From Clostridium_AD sp964467165 (GTDB taxonomy: Bacteria > Bacillota > Clostridia > Clostridiales > Clostridiaceae), in contig CAYXOL010000017.1 of NCBI GenBank assembly GCA_964467165.1, positions 1 through 64,000 of the forward strand: a stretch of DNA of 64,000 nt, given 5' to 3'. Position numbers and translations under genes: made by a program. Position 1 is the stretch's first letter, and every line of letters starts with the position of its first letter. Shown piece by piece: positions 62,167-64,000 of the stretch. The notes below the pieces were generated by a model that searched no databases, had not been told where the DNA came from, and worked only from the letters and a program-made list of their open reading frames with translations.

Positions 62167-62277
62167 AAGAAGGGGGGAGTCCTGACTATGTGTCTCGGCG
62201 CATGTTCCGGTTTCGGTAGAATGCCCAACAGGAGTCACTAAATAGTCGAATTTACACGAAGGTACCCCCCTTCTTTT
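62167..62277 (+). ncRNA. Complex terminator/riboregulator RNA before primase
   Basis: AAGAAGGGGGG (62167-62177) pairs with CCCCCCTTCTT (62265-62275), an 11-bp stem followed by T residues. Inside, GCAT (62200-62203)/ATGC (62221-62224) encloses CCG-gttt-CGG. TCCT (62180) pairs with AGGA (62230) while GACTAT (62184-62189) pairs with ATAGTC (62242-62247), which cross to form a pseudoknot. This is much more elaborate than a plain terminator. No known class recognised. Confidence 0.65.
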
Positions 62278-62288
62278 ACCCAACTACT

Positions 62289-63269
62289 ATGTATAATACT
62301 TTAAAAATAGAGCAAAAATCCCTTGAAAATATCCTAAAACATACCACAGAATATGACATATTCAGGTATTATTTAGGTAAAAATTTTGAAATTGGTAAGG
62401 TTATTAAATCCCCATTAAGGAAAGATACCAACCCATCGTTTGGAATATTCAGAAGTAACAAGGATAATGTTCTACTATTTAAAGATTTTGGCACGGGAGA
62501 AACTGGTGATTGTGTTAAATTAGTATCTTTGTTATTAAATATAAATTATAAACAAGCTTTAGAAGATATTTATAACAATGTTGTACTAAATAATAACATA
62601 CCAATTACAGAAATCGGAGAAAAAGTTTCAAAAAGTCCTAAAGATTCCTACACGACAATACTAATAAAAGAAAGAAAGTTTAATAAATATGACGAAGAGT
62701 ATTGGTCTCAGTATGGAATAACCGAAGAAGATCTAAAAAATGGACTAATATGTCCAATATCTAAGTTTTGGATTAATGAAAAAGTATTTGAATTCTCTAA
62801 TAAACCGCCTAATATAGGGTATGCTATAAGAATATTTGACAGATATAAAATATATATGCCATTATCTAGCAATAATAGGTTTCTAACTAATGCTAATAGC
62901 TACTATATATATGGCTATGAACTTTTACCAGAAGGAATAGAGAATTTAATTATAACAAAATCAGCCAAGGATTGCTTAGTTTTAAAGAAATACGGTATAT
63001 ATTCTATATCTACTCAAAGTGAAACTCAAGATATTCCAGAAGTGATAATAAATACCTTGAAAAGTAGATTTAAGAATATAGCAATATTGTACGACAATGA
63101 TACAACTGGCATTAATAATGCCTCAAAAATATCCGCTAAATACGGATTTAAAAAGATATTTATCGACGATTATTGGAAATGCAAAGACATTTCTGATTTT
63201 AGGAAAATGTGGGGATACAACATAACTATGTACTATGCAGAGAAGATTAAAGCGAAAGCGTTCTATTAA
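62289..63269 (+). CDS. DnaG-like primase (TOPRIM)
   Basis: A 326-residue protein. The N-terminal part resembles the DnaG zinc/primase start without clear cysteines (KSPLRKDTNPSFGIFRSNKD, FKDFGTGETGDCVKLVSLLL). The TOPRIM domain is visible as NLIITKSAKDCLVLKKYGIY, STQSETQDIPEVI and IAILYDNDTTGINNASKISA, with the DxD motif in YDNDT. It synthesises RNA primers for the phage fork. It is preceded by a complex RNA element and overlaps the next gene by 35 nt. Confidence 0.82.
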   Translation: MYNTLKIEQKSLENILKHTTEYDIFRYYLGKNFEIGKVIKSPLRKDTNPSFGIFRSNKDNVLLFKDFGTGETGDCVKLVSLLLNINYKQALEDIYNNVVLNNNIPITEIGEKVSKSPKDSYTTILIKERKFNKYDEEYWSQYGITEEDLKNGLICPISKFWINEKVFEFSNKPPNIGYAIRIFDRYKIYMPLSSNNRFLTNANSYYIYGYELLPEGIENLIITKSAKDCLVLKKYGIYSISTQSETQDIPEVIINTLKSRFKNIAILYDNDTTGINNASKISAKYGFKKIFIDDYWKCKDISDFRKMWGYNITMYYAEKIKAKAFY

Positions 63270-63690
63270 CAAAAAGGTTAGGAACGCCACACAGTCTACT
63301 TTTGATAATAAACTCTTTAAAAGTAAACTAGAACTATATTGCTACAAAAGACTTAAAGAACTTAACATACCTTTTAGGTATGAAGAGTTTGTGTTTAAGA
63401 TAGTAGACGGCTTTAATTGTACTGCAGATAGTTATGAGAAAAAGAAAAATGGAACATTCGGCAAAGTTTCTAAAAAAATAAGGCCTATAACATATAAGCC
63501 TGATTTTGTAGGTAACGGCTGGATAATAGAAACTAAGGGTAACCCTAATGAAACGTGGCCCATTAGACTAAAACTGTTTAAAAAATATTTAACAGAGTTG
63601 TCAGAGGATTGGATTCTATTTATACCACGTAATAAAAAACAAGTAGATGAAAGTCTAGAAATAATTAAGAATCTACATAATGAACAGTAA
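63235..63690 (+). CDS. Phage endonuclease I/resolvase-type nuclease
   Basis: A 151-residue basic protein with the PD-(D/E)XK layout of T7 endonuclease I-like Holliday junction resolvases: FKSKLELYCYKRLKELNIPF (E), then PITYKPDFVGNGWIIETKGN (D...ExK), then WPIRLKLFKKYL. The very basic N-terminus (MQRRLKRKRSINKKVRN) would bind DNA. It overlaps primase by 35 nt and the next gene by 11 nt. Confidence 0.76.
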   Translation: MQRRLKRKRSINKKVRNATQSTFDNKLFKSKLELYCYKRLKELNIPFRYEEFVFKIVDGFNCTADSYEKKKNGTFGKVSKKIRPITYKPDFVGNGWIIETKGNPNETWPIRLKLFKKYLTELSEDWILFIPRNKKQVDESLEIIKNLHNEQ

Positions 63691-64000
63691 GACTTATTAC
63701 GACATAGATAGAGTTTCTAGCAGCTCTTTAAAGTGGTTTAAAGAATCTCCTTTGTTCTACAGAATGATGAAGGACAAAGAAATAGAGATAGAAGAAAAGA
63801 AATGGCAAGATCTTGGCAGACAATTACATATGTTAATTCTCGAACCAGAAGAGTTTGACAAAAACTTTATTTACCTAGAGTTTGAGACACCAAAAAGTCC
63901 TCAGCAAAAGCAATTTTGTGAGGATATTATAATGGGCAAAGATTTGATCGATGCCTACAAAGATAATTATGTATCTGCAAAGAAATCTGAAGATAAGATT
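63680..64000 (+). CDS. PD-(D/E)XK exonuclease-like protein, 5' part only
   Basis: An ATG at 63680 opens a frame that runs to the right edge (about 107 codons visible). The start (MNSKTYYDIDRVSSSSLKWF) with SSSSLKWFKESP, followed by LGRQLHMLILEPEEFDKNFI, is the N-terminal signature of RecE/phage PD-(D/E)XK exonucleases, where SxSxL and GxxxHxxxLEPxxF precede the catalytic core. The catalytic residues lie beyond the window. It would pair with the Sak4-like ATPase in recombination. Confidence 0.62.
   Translation, partial: MNSKTYYDIDRVSSSSLKWFKESPLFYRMMKDKEIEIEEKKWQDLGRQLHMLILEPEEFDKNFIYLEFETPKSPQQKQFCEDIIMGKDLIDAYKDNYVSAKKSEDKI

Noticed and set aside
1..64000. Recoded genetic code (TAG or TGA as sense), known in some crAss-like phages
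   Set aside because: All major genes, including polymerase, terminase and capsid, are intact with standard stops and normal family lengths.

Overview
The window is one contiguous piece of a large double-stranded DNA phage genome, most likely a crAss-like (Crassvirales-type) podovirus of a Bacteroidota host, or a close relative. The supporting features are an AT-rich genome, A-rich leaders with only occasional Shine-Dalgarno sites, and a late operon whose gene order and sizes match the crAss-like plan: terminase, portal, scaffold-like protein, capsid, fibres, ring proteins, a very large muzzle-like protein, then a large protein with GG-rich motifs. A family A DNA polymerase replication module is also present. 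All genes read with the standard code; I see no stop-codon recoding. Assignment to a named genus is not possible from the sequence alone.

Layout. From about 38.8 kb leftwards to position 1 everything is on the minus strand. It begins with small genes, a ~350-nt structured RNA candidate (38.23-38.58 kb) and a B12-dependent ribonucleotide reductase. Next come small pre-terminase genes, terminase, portal, a ferritin, scaffold-like protein, major capsid protein and head accessory proteins. A lysis cassette follows (M15 peptidase, holin-like and spanin-like proteins), then a ring protein, an 1828-residue repeat fibre, carbohydrate-binding and glycosidase proteins, a glycosyltransferase, a methyltransferase, ring proteins, the muzzle-like protein and a truncated last gene. 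From about 39.2 kb rightwards everything is on the plus strand. First is an RNA-rich stretch of small unknown genes (39.2-43.5 kb), then a tmRNA, a group of unknown genes, a ~0.9-kb structured RNA candidate (48.57-49.48 kb), membrane or envelope genes and a phosphoesterase. The replication module closes the window: PolA, helicase-loader candidate, DnaB-like helicase, Sak4-like ATPase, SSB, primase and two PD-(D/E)XK-type nucleases. The divergent region at 38.8-39.3 kb carries 29-bp direct repeats, a GC hairpin and a G-quadruplex motif, and is a candidate origin or master control region.

The most notable finding is a circularly permuted (two-piece type) tmRNA gene at about 43.53-43.77 kb. The acceptor half, with a T arm matching tmRNA, lies upstream of the coding half. 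The two halves form a perfect 7-bp acceptor stem with the G3-U70 alanine identity pair and an 8-bp H2-like helix. The coding half carries a tag frame GEYSQTYRMAA followed by a stop codon in a hairpin loop. Other unusual items are two large structured RNA candidates, two pairs of duplicated RNA elements with compensatory base changes around small early genes, a ferritin with a complete ferroxidase centre inside the head-assembly operon, and several pseudoknot or multi-branched intergenic RNAs.
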